A program made the translations under genes and the position numbers. Below are positions 1-10,919 of a stretch of 60,000 nt of DNA, in pieces. The first letter of the stretch is position 1; the number at the start of each line of letters is the position of its first letter. This stretch comes from Apostichopus japonicus (taxonomy: Eukaryota > Echinodermata > Holothuroidea > Aspidochirotida > Stichopodidae), in assembly GCF_037975245.1 (NCBI RefSeq), contig NC_092577.1, positions 28,201,898-28,261,897 of the forward strand, written 5' to 3'. The notes beneath the pieces were generated by a model. It was not told the origin of the DNA and ran no database searches. It saw only the letters and a program-made list of their open reading frames with translations.

Positions 1-677
1 AAAGTCTAATATAGCTTGTAGTGCAAGATAAGGTACTCATAATCGGGCATTATGAAAGTCTAATATAGCTTGTAGTGCAAGATAAGGTACTTATACTCGG
101 ACATTTTGAAAGTATAATATAGCTTGTAGTGCAAGATAAGGTACTCATACTCGGACATTATGAAAGTCTAATATAGCTTGTAGTGCAAGATAAGGTACTC
201 ATATTTGGACATTATGAAAGTCTAATATAGCTTGTAGTGCAAGATAAGGTACTCATATTCGGACATTATGAAAGTCTAATATAGCTTGTAGTGCAAGATA
301 AGGTACTCATACTCGCGCATTTTTAAAGTCTAATATAGCTTGTAGTGCAAGATAAGGTACTCATATTCGGGCATTATGAAAGTCTAATATAGCTTGTAGT
401 GCAAGATAAGGTACTCATACTCGGGCATTTTGAAAGTATAATATAGCTTGTAGTGCAAGATAAGGTACTCATACTCGGACATTATGAAAGTCTAATATAG
501 CTTGTAGTGCAAGATAAGGTACTCATACTCGGACATTATGAAAGTCTAATATAGCTTGTAGTGCAAGATAAGGTACTCATACTCGGGCATTATGAAAGTC
601 AAATATAGCTTGTAGTGCAATGTAAGGTACTCATACTCGGGCATTATGAAAGTCTAATAGAGCTTGTAGTTCAAATA
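1..677. repeat. Satellite array A, unit 1 (54-bp period, truncated by window edge)
   Basis: About 12.5 copies of a 54-bp repeat. A core of about 40 bp (containing AATATAGCTTGTAGTGCAAG) is nearly invariant, and variation is concentrated in the last 13 bp (for example ACTCGGACATTAT, ATTCGGACATTAT, ACTCGCGCATTTT, AATCGGGCATTAT). The last two copies degenerate in the same way in all three arrays: a copy with CAAATATAG and CAATGTAAGG, then one with AATAGAGC ending in TTCAAATAAG. There are no spacers. Confidence 0.97.
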
Positions 678-1575
678 AGTCTGGCACGCACCGAAAATCA
701 CGACCATATCTTTGATCCCAACAATTATCTTCAGTACAAAAACAAATTTGGGCTTTGGCGTATGAATGACGTCATCTTATGCCATTAATAGCTGCTATTG
801 ACAAAATGAGCCGCCGTTTTAGTAAATTTTGAATATTGGTGAGACGAGATTAACATGATGAGGTAGATAGTGGGCTTTCCCAAAATTGAATTCCTGTAAA
901 TTCGTAGTTTACTATTATAAGAATGAAGTAAGAAGATCAAAATAGACAATTTCAATGGTTCTGTTGTTACAACTGTCGGTTCTTTATTTACATTGCCTTC
1001 CGACAGTCTTTTGAAGTTGTATAGGTCATGGGGAATGATGCCATGGATCAATCAGGCAACACAATTATGTCACTTAAAGTTTGTAGCGCTGCTCGTTTTC
1101 AAGGAACGCCGTTTTGATAGACAATTGCTTTATCTGAAGTTCCCTTCCCGGTTGTTACTTTCCAGTCGCATCATCTGTGTAGATGCGACATCTCAGCTTA
1201 ACAATGCTGCTCAAATTGTTAGATTCACTTGCCATTTCTTTTTATTTGGGAACTTGATGAAAAAGAACCTAACATGAATTGTATCTGGGCGACGAGAGGT
1301 AAGAGTTGAATGGAATCCTTGGGTAGGGTACTTTCCCAGGGTCAATCAACGAACTCGAAATGATCTCCCCACCCCCGCAAAAAAAAAAAAAATCGTTATT
1401 AACCAGTAAAGATATCATTCACTTGAAATCCATGCTAACAAACTCACCCTCATGCAGAGGTGGTTACGATTTCGGTAACCATAGTTTTTAGGGTTTGTTA
1501 TTGTTTGAAACTTCGGATTCAACCATAACCCTTGAAAAATTGGAATGAATTGAATACAAAAACAATCAACTTATG

Positions 1576-1576
<1 letters not shown>
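678..1576. other. Non-coding flank right of array A, unit 1
   Basis: Single-copy-looking sequence nearly identical in units 2 and 3. It contains a poly-A run near 1379 that varies in length between units. Short open frames on both strands (about 785-1277) persist in all units, but the units are too similar for this to be evidence of selection. I see no splice-bounded exon that I trust here. Confidence 0.6.

Positions 1577-1622
<46 letters not shown>
1577..1622. repeat. (TA)n microsatellite
   Basis: Pure TA dinucleotide run left of the tRNA-like sequence. It is short in unit 2 (about 24996-25012) and greatly expanded in unit 3 (43087-43311). Confidence 0.95.
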
Positions 1623-1624
<2 letters not shown>

Positions 1625-1725
1625 ACAGAACTAGTATTGTTCGATACAGGTGACACACGCCTACAGTGGAATTACGACCTTCCTTACCGGTTTCGAACCT
1701 CTGCACATAAACAATCAGCGTCCAT

Positions 1726-1789
1726 AGCCTGTTGGCTAGGGTGTCCGCATATAAAGCGGGAGGCCCGGGTTCGAATCCCGGTTGAGGCT
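1726..1789 (+). repeat. tRNA-like sequence, probably a tRNA-derived SINE head
   Basis: A 5-bp T stem CCGGG/CCCGG with a 7-base loop forms a good RNA polymerase III B box (GGTTCGAATCC, 1768-1778). A 5-bp anticodon-like stem (CCGC/GCGG plus a T-G pair) carries a 7-base loop that would read ATA. TGGCTAGGGTG resembles an A box. AGCCT at 1726 pairs with AGGCT near 1785, but the acceptor stem is only 5 bp and the D arm is short (64 nt in all), so a working tRNA is unlikely. About 100 bp on its left (1623-1725) is present only in unit 1. The right side runs into another (TA)n tract. Confidence 0.6.
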
Positions 1790-1839
1790 GGAAGTTTTTT
1801 CACTGTTCTGGATTTTCCAAGTCACTACGATTTCAATTA

Positions 1840-1845
1840 CATATA

Positions 1846-1897
<52 letters not shown>

Positions 1898-1923
1898 TAT
1901 GTATATGTATATATTTTTATATG
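1840..1923. repeat. (TA)n microsatellite, interrupted
   Basis: TA run with a few G interruptions, right of the tRNA-like sequence. The equivalents are 25131-25250 and 43429-43535, with different lengths and interruptions. Confidence 0.95.
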
Positions 1924-3806
1924 CATCATTGTCTTTGTACCTGTCAGTAGCTTAACTTTCAAACTCTAATTCCCTGGTATTCAAAGTGGGGATCATAAAA
2001 ACAAACCAAAAATTTATAAAGAAAAGAAATTGCAAAAACAAGAAGAAAGAAGACCCTCTGACACTTTTACTTCTGCCAGTAGACATTAGTATCTTAAACA
2101 TACGATTAGTCAATTAACAATCTTCAGTCAAAACATTGGCATGATTTCGTTACCTAGCATAGGCCCTGTGTTACTGCTAATTATACACAAATAATATTGT
2201 TCTACTCTCAGAAGCCTTTTCAGCAAATGATGTGTTTTGCAATTCAGGGAAGGGTCAGTGAGAACTTCATATTAGCCAGTAGCTTTTTGAACGCACTTGC
2301 ATATTTTAAAAGCAGTTGGCAAAAGTTGTGAGATTTATAGGCCTGCCCGGTGATGTTATATGCTTGAGTTTATGGGTGACAATTATTTTATTTTCCTAGC
2401 ATATTTCTGGGCGATATTGATAATATTTAACATGTTGAGATGTTATATGGTAATGTATTTGTACTTGCCCAAATAAACATTAAGAGGGTGGAGGGGGTGG
2501 GGTAATGTCATTTGTTTTTCAAGAGGGTGGAAGGGGTTACTTGGTGTGTTTTCGAGAGGGTGGGAGGGGTGGGGTGATGTCATTTGTTTTCATTATCCCA
2601 CCTTGTTAAAAGTCTGTACATAAACCGTGTTTTTCCAAGAGATGATTTGTGCAGCCATGGAGCAGCATGGCAGCAGCATCTTTGAAACTAATTAATATTC
2701 AGTATTCCTCGATGTGACGTCGACAATGACAATCATGCTTTACAATATGAATATTCAATCTGTAATATGCTTCCCAACTAAAGATGCTTTTGTATTGAAA
2801 TAAGTGCCTTGATAAAGAGCAATATAGCTATATTAGAAATTTATGTTTCACCTTTATGCGATTGTTTTTGTTCCCCTGTTAACCAAGTCCACATGATACC
2901 CTGCAAATCAATTTTATTACCAGGTGTTCTCCTTACCCTGAATATGGTTTCTTCCTGGCAGCCTATCCCAGTGGCATACACAGGGTTTCAAGGGTAGTGG
3001 GACCAAATTCACAAATTCCTGGACTGATTTCGGTAGGGGCATTACCCTTTATGGAATGGCCAGAGGCAAATTAAGGATCCTGGTGTTATGAGGCTGACTA
3101 CCATGAAGTGGGTCCTCCCCAAGAAAACAATTAGACTGAAGGATTTTAAAAAGGAGGGGTGCAACCCTGGCATCACAGAAGAAGACTCCCATGTGGTGGT
3201 GGTGGTGGGGCAGGAGCGAAGTAGCTGTAAACCCATAGAGTTCTAAATTTCCCCGACTTACGATTGTAGGTTCCCCTCCCCTCCCCCACCCTCCCATTTT
3301 CGCTCGCCACTGGCTCGTCCTCAACCCTCCCGTTCCTCATCAACCAACCCAAAAATAGAAAATGTAGATTTTTACGCAGATTGAAGGTTATTGGAGTTGC
3401 TTTAGTGCACCTTTTCGGGAGACAATAATTCTGATGGGGGGGGGGGGGAGATGGGGAGGGGGTTCTACCGTCCCTCCCCATTTATTCGTGGTTACATCAC
3501 TGGATGCATCGTTATGTAAGATTGTAAGCCTCACAGAACTTTGATGCCCAGATTCGCCATTTTGCGAAATTATGGCCCATCCGATTTCTGTTGCATGCGT
3601 CCACAACCCTTTATGAACTGCTCTGTAGGCTACACTGGGACATGGTCGAATCGAAATTGTAAACTAAAGGCTTCACTTTAAAATAACCACGAAATCTTTA
3701 TGATTTTACAAACATACTGATTAATACAAATATATTTTGCTTGCATAAAGTCTCCATATTACCATTACGTTATATATCTTGCCTTCCTAACGGTTTTGTT
3801 TAATAG
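1924..3806 (+). other. Probable intron upstream of the FKBP-like exon, unit 1
   Basis: No coding exon is recognisable. It contains the minisatellite at 2483-2592, a CAC/CCA-rich patch near 3190-3215, poly-G at 3436-3449, and purine- or pyrimidine-rich stretches. It ends in a pyrimidine-rich acceptor, TTTTGTTTAATAG, at 3806. The upstream FKBP exons that should exist for a working gene were not found here. Confidence 0.5.
2483..2592. repeat. 38-bp minisatellite (3 units)
   Basis: G-rich tandem repeats, each beginning AGAGGGTGG or AGAGGGTTGG and mostly ending GTCATTTGTTTT. Unit 1 has three copies, one of them diverged and short. Units 2 and 3 have a fourth. Confidence 0.9.
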
Positions 3807-4018
3807 GGGGCGCTACTCTGGAATTTGACGTTGAATTGATGAGAGCGCTCAACTTGGCAGACCTCGGAATGGAAGACAAACCGACGTCACAGGACGAACC
3901 AGATCTCGACTACAAGTTTCTCTTTAAAATCGTGATGATCCCGTCTATTATTTTCTACATTATCAATTCCATGACCGTAAAGATGTTCAAGGAACCAGAA
4001 AAGGAGAAAAAGAAATAA
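3807..4018 (+). CDS. C-terminal exon of a membrane-anchored FKBP-type peptidyl-prolyl isomerase (partial), unit 1
   Basis: The exon follows the acceptor TTTTGTTTAATAG. It opens with two bases completing a codon, then reads GATLEFDVELMRALN, the closing strand of FKBP domains (families typically read GGATL-F-VEL). FKBP enzymes catalyse cis-trans isomerisation of proline bonds; this piece carries only the last strand, not the active site. It encodes 69 full residues and a stop. Residues 21-35 are acidic and polar, and 37-60 form a hydrophobic segment (core IVMIPSIIFYII), a likely single membrane anchor. The tail ends KEKKK, with lysines at -3 and -5, fitting a dilysine-type ER retrieval signal. 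The layout and tail length recall FKBP11, which also ends in an anchor and lysines, but that assignment is inference. No upstream FKBP exon is seen, so this may be a duplicated terminal exon only. Within the exon, unit 2 differs by N to Y in the anchor and one synonymous change. Confidence 0.72.
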
Positions 4019-4912
4019 TGTCGTCGGTGACTTCGTAACTCGTCTAAGGATCGGAGTCACTTAAAACTCCCATCCTTCCTCTTCAAAATATTTTTTCCCC
4101 TCTCCAAAATTATTTGCTTTTGACGTTTACCATTTGCTTTATAGTTTACGCTCCTCCAATCACTAAGTCAACGGTGAGCCTGAAGGGACGTACCAGTTGT
4201 AGAATTAGCGTGTTAGTAAATAACACGACATCACGACAAAAATACGATATTTGTCGAGTTGACAAGTTACGATAATATGGACATTTTGGGCGAGAATGAT
4301 TAAATTGTCGATTTTCTGCATTACGCGTAAATTTTACTATGTGTAATCGTAGACATACGTCAAGATGTTATGATAGTCTATAAGACAAAAAAATATACAA
4401 ATTTGTCGAAATTTCGAACCTCTTTACTAAATTCTGTTTTTTTTTTTGGGTGTGGGGGGGGGTCAATTATCATTAGTTTTTAATCTTGGTTTCTTCTAGC
4501 CATTTGTAAGGCCTATACTACAATGTACACTTATATAACGTAAGCAATACATAACAATACGCTGAAATTGGATACATTATAGCTTGATATGTTTTCTTGA
4601 AAAATCCTTATTTTTGCGTAAAATCACGGTAAAGTACTTCATTTAACAGTTTTTTGTTCATCTTCTTCATGTCTTCATGGAAGTTGGAGAAGATAAATCG
4701 AATTCTCTCCTTCAGCTACATGAAGTAGGCCTATTTGATATTTGAATGAATGATCAAATGTAAAGGGTTTATTAATTATATTCCGTATTTACTTAACTTA
4801 ACCATGGTTAGTATTAACTTTCAGAATGGGTGGAAAGGGCGTGCGGGGATGGGGTGGGGCAGGGGTGGAGGGGGTGGGTGGGGTGGGGTTGACTGTTCAC
4901 AGACCTCCCTTC
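4019..4912. other. 3' region of the FKBP-like exon and G-rich tract, unit 1
   Basis: Likely 3' UTR followed by non-coding DNA. No clear AATAAA is seen close to the stop. There is a T/G run at 4438-4462 and a very G-rich tract at about 4828-4890 with many GGG runs, plausible for G-quadruplex formation. The last 8 bp (CTCCCTTC) are the left target-site duplication of the next element. Confidence 0.55.
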
Positions 4913-6460
4913 CAGTGTTCGACTTATGGCCAAAAAATTGCACAGCAACAAATTTCGACAATTGCTATACAATATTTTTGTTGCATAGCAATGCCCCAAT
5001 ATTGAATAGCAGTTTTGAAATTACCACAAAACGGACCAAATGTTGGCGATCAATGTATTAACTAGAAAATGTTTGTTTATTATTATTATTTATACTAGTG
5101 TTGCTACGATAATCGTTTTCAATATCGGTATCGGCCGATATTTGCAATATCGGCAGCATATCGATATCGGTAAAATTTTGCCTAATTGCCGATAACAGCA
5201 AACCGATATTGAACTTTTCTTTTTAACAGCAGAGCTACCTGTACTTATTTATACTTGCAATGATTTGTTAATCTGCCCAAGACGATCCATTTCTTTAGCG
5301 TCAGTTAAACTCAGATTCATTTTCGATTAATATCCATGGAAACCTGACTCTCCGTAACATCTAAAAACACGTCTACGGCGCGCGAATATAACCAATGACC
5401 TTCGTGAACCTTGGCCTACCCACAGCATTATTGCAGCATACACTGTACTAACCATTCATTTCCTCAAAGGCCTCCGTGAAAACCTTGAACATGATGCATA
5501 CAGTAACTGCACAGTTCAGCAGTGTTGGAAAACCTTGTTCAATTTCCCGCGAACACACTGCCGATTTCCCGCCGGTGTTCGCCTGCCTAGCACGCGTAAC
5601 GTGCGAGCATAAAGGCGTGGTGTCCAGGGGCCCGTCTTAGGGCTATGGTGGGGTCATGGGGTAGAACCCCTCGTGGGGACCCTGGGGGCGAAAGCCCCCG
5701 AAAATTGTCATTTTTTGCGATGTCTGCCGATGAAAAAATTCGCAGCTGAGGATGCAAAATACTGACAACTTTTTTTATTTAAATTGTCACGAAACTGATG
5801 AAAATTTTAAAATGACAACTTAAAGTAGCTATATTATGTTATAAAATGAAAAGAGATTTAATCTGTCTTTCAATCTTTAAAAAGTGCAACTTACAAAACT
5901 TCCGATATTATGAAACAAACAACGTTCAGCAAAGCCCCGTTTCTAGACTGGCTAACAATGAATAGCGTGCACTATGCGTACATTTTTACAACTGCAGTGT
6001 TTAACCCTATACCCAACTACTGTACCACGGTACATGTGCTGCGAATTTGCCCAGGTACCTTCCCAACAACTGTGAGCTCATCCCCTGTGTAACACCTGTT
6101 TGTTAACATTTTTTTGGCACGTTGCCAGGGAACCTTTTAGTTACGTGAGATCCGTAACCGCCGAGGTGGTTAGGCTATTTGCTTTACACTTAACTATGGT
6201 AAGATATTATTTTTTCAGGTTTTTTTTTCGCTATACGGTCAAGTGAATAAGTTGTACATTGAGTATAAACTCAATAAATTATAACTTCTACATTGTGATC
6301 GACAGTTCGTAAGTTAAGGTTTGAGTGTTTGCTCCCAAATCTGACAAGGAATTTGTATCGCACAAATCGGCACAATGTGCGATGCTGATTTGGAAACGTC
6401 TCGCAAGTTTGTCGTTTTGGATCGCATTTTGCGATGCGATACCGAAAAAATCGAACACTG
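4913..6460. mobile_element. Unit-1-specific hAT-like element, 1548 bp, TSD CTCCCTTC
   Basis: The ends are CAGTGTTCGA and TCGAACACTG, a perfect 10-bp inverted repeat. They are flanked by an exact 8-bp duplication CTCCCTTC at 4905-4912 and 6461-6468. Units 2 and 3 lack it: there the surrounding sequence joins at CTCCCCCCATG (about 28318 and 46600). An 8-bp duplication with CAG-type ends is the signature of hAT elements. No transposase frame is visible, so it is non-autonomous. It contains an ATATCGG-rich palindromic patch and a GGGG/CCCC hairpin near 5690, suggesting further nested elements. Confidence 0.9.
5094..5215. repeat. ATATCGG-rich palindromic patch inside the unit-1 element
   Basis: Repeated AATATCGG words in both orientations, including the 12-bp palindrome TATCGGCCGATA. 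The start, TAGTGTTGCTACGATAATCG, looks like the end of a different TIR element nested here, but I could not place its partner end. Confidence 0.5.
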
Positions 6461-7582
6461 CTCCCTTCATGCTGTTTTGAATATTTACAATACGTTTATA
6501 AAATTTGTCTAAATAAAATTTTGTCTATCCGAGGTTGGGGAGGGGAAAGGTGTGCGTAAAGCCGGGTGTCACTTTAGGAACCGAGGAAATAAGTGATAAA
6601 GACTAATATATTATCATTTTCATAATACATACTTAGGGTAAAATGGGGACTTCAGAAAGGTGGGCCAGATTACATAATTGTCCCTGGGCCCATAGCTGGC
6701 TCTCGACGCCATTGCCTGTATATAAGTTTCAATGCGGCCGAGCTAATATTGTAACTGCTGACACGCAGATGATCAATATCGTAAACTGGCGTCAATGACT
6801 GTACACTGGACGCATATACTTCGAACCACCGATATACACTGGCTCTATATTATCATTTAAATTTTTGAAGTGTTTTCTCTTTCTTTTTGTGAGTTTTTCT
6901 CTTAGGCTACTTGTTTTGGAAGTATTTTTCACTAACTTGTTTGGAAGACGCATTGAAGGATAACTCGAGTCACGAATTTCTGCAAAGTTGTATTGAAAAG
7001 ACTCGAACAAGTTTGTTTAGCTTTCTCTTGCCTTATAGAAATTGAGCCTCGGATGGAATAACAAAAGAAAAAAAAATTACTGAGAGTTATTTGATTCGAC
7101 CTTAATTTGAAGTGACCTTTATCAATTCTCGTGTTTATTGAACAATAAAATTGTAGTATTATGCAATATAGCTTCAAAAGATTTATTCACTTCTTTATAA
7201 TCCCAGCCTATCTTAAAAATTCCCATGCTTTTAGACAGCTTCTTTCTTCTTTTCTTCATTTTTTGGTCTTTTGGTGTTCATTGTTTTGCTTGTCTAGTGA
7301 AAACAGACATATAATGATTCTGTTTGTGGGTGGAATACAGTTACGTAATGTTTAATAGGTACGCAACCAGCTGCTTTAAGCCAACTTCAGTAAAACAAAT
7401 ATATAACATTTAAACAATTATTTTGACATCGCGGAGTCTTCTTTGGGTTGTGCCTCCTTATTCTTTGTCTTGAGTCCGTTATACTTCTTTCTTTCTTGTA
7501 TATTAACCAATTAAACACCTAGCCTACTCGAAAGCATCAGGGCCGGTGTTGAAAGTACTTTTTACATGGTCTCTTCATGTTC
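6461..7582. other. Non-coding segment with empty MITE site, unit 1
   Basis: No trusted gene. CTCGAGTC occurs once at 6964-6971. This is the unoccupied target of the MITE found at 28861-29155 and 47137-47443. The rest is AT-rich and collinear with 29156-29769 and 47444-48056. Confidence 0.7.
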
Positions 7583-7616
<34 letters not shown>

Positions 7617-7677
7617 TAATATATATATATATATAAATATATACATATATATGTATATAATATATATATATCTATCT

Positions 7678-7734
<57 letters not shown>

Positions 7735-7742
7735 TATATATA
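7583..7742. repeat. (TA)n microsatellite, interrupted
   Basis: TA run with scattered G, C and AA interruptions. It corresponds to pure TA runs at 29770-29868 and 48057-48110. Confidence 0.95.
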
Positions 7743-8110
7743 AACACAATTACACTCAGATCAATTGTGATGACCCCGCCACTACTTGTAGATATGCCTA
7801 ACACTGAATTACGAAATTGGAACATATTGTCAACACAGGGTTTCTTGCGTAATCGGTACTTTCCCGCAAAGTGGGATTTTTTTCAGACAGTCGGAGAATG
7901 GATCAATAGTAGTGGTATTGATCATCGTGGTATTGATCATCGTGGTATTAATCAAAACAGTTGTGTTATTGGTCAAGTAATTTTTTGTCTCATTTGATAA
8001 ATTCTTTCGGACTGAGACAAGTGTTAGTTTTGTCACAGGATGCGGAATTCTATGGCGCGCCAAAAGGAGAGTTTCAGCATACTTTTGAATAAATCACGAA
8101 AAAGAAATGT
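7743..8110 (+). repeat. Older internal duplicate, copy a, unit 1
   Basis: This segment is a diverged relative of 14020-14240. Shared words in the same order include CGAAATTGGAACATATT, GGTTTCTTGC, GCAAAGTGGGAT, CAGTTGTGTT, GTCTCATTTGATAA, TTCTTTCGGACT and GCGCCAAAA. It also carries three copies of a 15-bp direct repeat, GTATTGATCATCGTG, near 7917-7960. Both copies end just after a short potential start, but the frames differ by a one-base indel. Confidence 0.75.
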
Positions 8111-9956
8111 GTGCTAATTTTGCAGAACTTTTTAATCTTCCTATATAGACACCCCGGCAAGAACCTGTTATGTATTTGATTTACTTCTAACTAAAAAATC
8201 CTTCACAAAACGTTAACGGTAAAAATTCGTTATAAGTCTCATATCACCGACCAACACTTAACCATAAAAACAAAAAAAATCTCAGTTTCACAATAATATA
8301 TGTAACTTGTCCGTTCTCATATGTTCCTTAATCCACCTTCTGTATATTCATGGTTATTTTGGTACTAATTCTATCAGTACCACTAGTAATTATCTATAGT
8401 CACACTTTCATAATGTTACAGTTTGTACTTTTCATTCCACTGCCAAGTATTGCTGACCGAAAATTCCAATACACATTCTAATATACAGTACTCCATATTT
8501 ATCAATTATGAGTCATAGCTTATTTATATGCTTTTGTTAACCAACTAGGCTATGGACACTGATTGTATGTCTAAAGGTAAGGAATGTCGTGATTCCACTG
8601 TATACATAACACCTGTTTTCCACTAGACATTTATGCTCAAACAAGCAACCAAACGAAGAACAAACAAGCAAGCGAACAAAGAAAGTATGAGTCATAAAAG
8701 TTACATTTTATTAATCTCTCGGGCCTATTACAAGTCGTCTACTGTATATTAATGATCTCTACATATTTAACAGTTTGTTTAAACAATAAACACTATTATC
8801 GTCATAAGTAGTTATGTGTGTTGAACATTTCTATAAAATGGTATTTTACTCCTTATAAATTATACCAAGGTATCATCACTCAAAGAATTGTTTGCCCCAC
8901 ACGCCAAAAAAAAAGGGAAGGAAAAGACATTATCGCGAACTCCACAACAGTAACCAGTCAAATGGCCCGTTCTACAACGAGCACCGATGATAATGAAAAC
9001 TTAGAAAGATAAATCATGGTTCAGTGTTAAGTGGGGGAGGGTGGTGGGGGAGGGGGCGAAGGGATTACACAGCGCTCTCCCCCTTGACCGTCCTTGCTCC
9101 TTGGCATCCACTCCCAGCCAATAACAGTGTACATATACCAATCAGAAACACCCTACTACCCCTCTGATGAGATTTACTTAACCCTAATTATTGTCTAATT
9201 AATTGTCGAATTAATTACTAATAAAGACAAAAAAAAAGTGACTTTTACGTGTCAATGAAAGTTCCGTCTTGAATGCGGTGGTTATTACAATATTGTGGAA
9301 ATTTCACCACCACCTCCTACCACCACTCCTTTCCTCTCCCGCCCGCATTGTTTTTACTTCGCCTGGTTACTAATGATAAGAAGTTTGTGATCGATCTATG
9401 GAAACTTCAAATGTATTCATCGATGCAAATATAACAAATATAATTTAAATTTATATATAGATACTATACATGTACACTTTAATTCAATATAAATGATGAA
9501 TTTGAAGTTATGCAAAGCACGAATAAAACAAAGAAAAAGAAGAGATAAAATAAAGAGACAAAACGAACGAGTTTACTCTAACCTTGAATTCGACATTGGA
9601 TGATAACATCTTCAAAGCTATACTACTTGATAGGCATCGTGGTACCTTGTCGAATACAAGTTTACCCCTTATGATTACTGTAAAATAGATTATATACAAT
9701 TTCAAGAACTTTTTAAATTCGAAATTTGGGCGTTGATGATATAACGGTAAATCTTCCGTGTGTGTTGTTTCCTTCCGAGAATCAGTCACAATGCAATGCA
9801 ATGCAATTAATCAAGAATAATGTACAAAACTATGACTTTTTCTAAACATAAACAACTTAACTAAAGTCCTTATAGTTACCACTGACGTTTGACATAGCTC
9901 GATGCGTTCTATATCGACTGCAATTTCAATTCGTATTTAGCCAGCTGGTTGGCTAA
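8111..9956. other. Non-coding segment, unit 1
   Basis: No exon recognised. It contains the unoccupied GTTTAAAC target at 8777-8784 (filled in units 2 and 3) and a G-rich run near 9032-9060. Short open frames occur at 8818-9012 (plus) and 9508-9801 (minus), but they are not consistently preserved between units. Confidence 0.6.
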
Positions 9957-10607
9957 TCAAGCGAGGACATGTCTTATAAACACGATGGTTAATATAAATA
10001 TGATTATCGTTGATATAAATGACCTGCTTGGGTCAAGTCCGGTCATCTCCTCTCGCTCATTCTTATCCGTTGTTATATTTAGGGATGCTCTTGGTATAGC
10101 TGCAATGATAACCCAACTGCAGCCCAATCGGTTTTGCGTGCTTTTGAAAATACATCATAAGTATAATACCGAATGCATGCTCCGAAGAATGTAATATCAC
10201 CAGAAGTGAAAAACACATCATTTCACGCAAGTGTCTGCTATATCTGTCGCAAAAAGATGAGCTATTGCTAGGGCTGCGATGCAACCTTACACGATCAATT
10301 TGAAATCTCCACCAGTGGCATGCACATGCATGATTTAAATATTTATGTGTGTTGGCGGTGGGGAGGGGTGGGGGTGGGGGGGGGGGGGCTTTGGGTGTGA
10401 TTCTAATATTCCCCGACTGATTTGCGTAGTGGCATGAACCTTAATAGAAAGGGCTTGAGGATATTTAAAGTAGGTGGTGTCGGCATGGGTTCTTTGAAAG
10501 CCGGATCCCGAGTATAAGGGATCTGTTCTGTTCTGTTCTGTTGATAGGGCCCAGCACAGAAAATGTTGTAGACGTTTAGACGTCAAGTAGGTATATTATA
10601 ATGCATA
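9957..10607. other. 651-bp segment deleted from unit 2
   Basis: Present here and at 50648-51288. In unit 2 the flanks join directly at 33737/33738 (GGCTAA then GTTAGAC). It contains a G-rich run near 10358-10390 and TTCTG repeats at about 10523-10541. No gene is recognised. Confidence 0.85.
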
Positions 10608-10834
10608 GTTAGACTACAAACTAGGTATATTATTGGGTCTAAGCGCAAGATAGTTTAATAAACACTCTTTAACAAATATTAGTTTAACCTGCATAACTTT
10701 ATATAACCTAACACACGATTTGTTTCCTTCTTCTGTCAATGTCTTACAATCAACATTATTCACGACCCAAGTATAGCTTCAACAGCGACTGTATTTCCGT
10801 TAAGACCAGTATAGGCATAGCCTAACGCATGTGG

Positions 10835-10840
10835 TTTATT
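10835..10840 (-). terminator. Candidate polyadenylation signal AATAAA for the minus-strand exon, unit 1
   Basis: TTTATT on the plus strand reads AATAAA on the minus strand, about 80 nt past the stop at 10920. The same hexamer sits at the same distance at 33941-33946 and 51490-51495. Confidence 0.5.
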
Positions 10841-10919
10841 CAGTTTCTCCAACCTAACTTATTTCTTCCAAGTTCAGAATCTAAAACAAATAGCGCTCCG
10901 CCAAGTGGCGATCGTCTGC

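Noticed and set aside
1-677. CRISPR array
   Set aside because: The repeats are head to tail without unique spacers, there are no cas genes, and the setting is animal DNA.
785-1277. 88- and 94-residue frames preserved next to array A in all units
   Set aside because: They overlap on opposite strands and the units are too similar for preservation to mean selection. The C-terminal part of one is destroyed in unit 3 by a T/G run.
1726-1789. Functional tRNA-Tyr (ATA loop)
   Set aside because: Only 64 nt, short acceptor and D arm, no tRNA-Tyr intron, and the loop and 5' side decay in units 2 and 3.
2968-3312. MITE between CAGTGGCATAC and CTCGCCACTG
   Set aside because: The ends resemble the local hAT-like termini, but the flanking 8-mers (GCCTATCC and GCTCGTCC) match at only five positions and no unit has an empty site.
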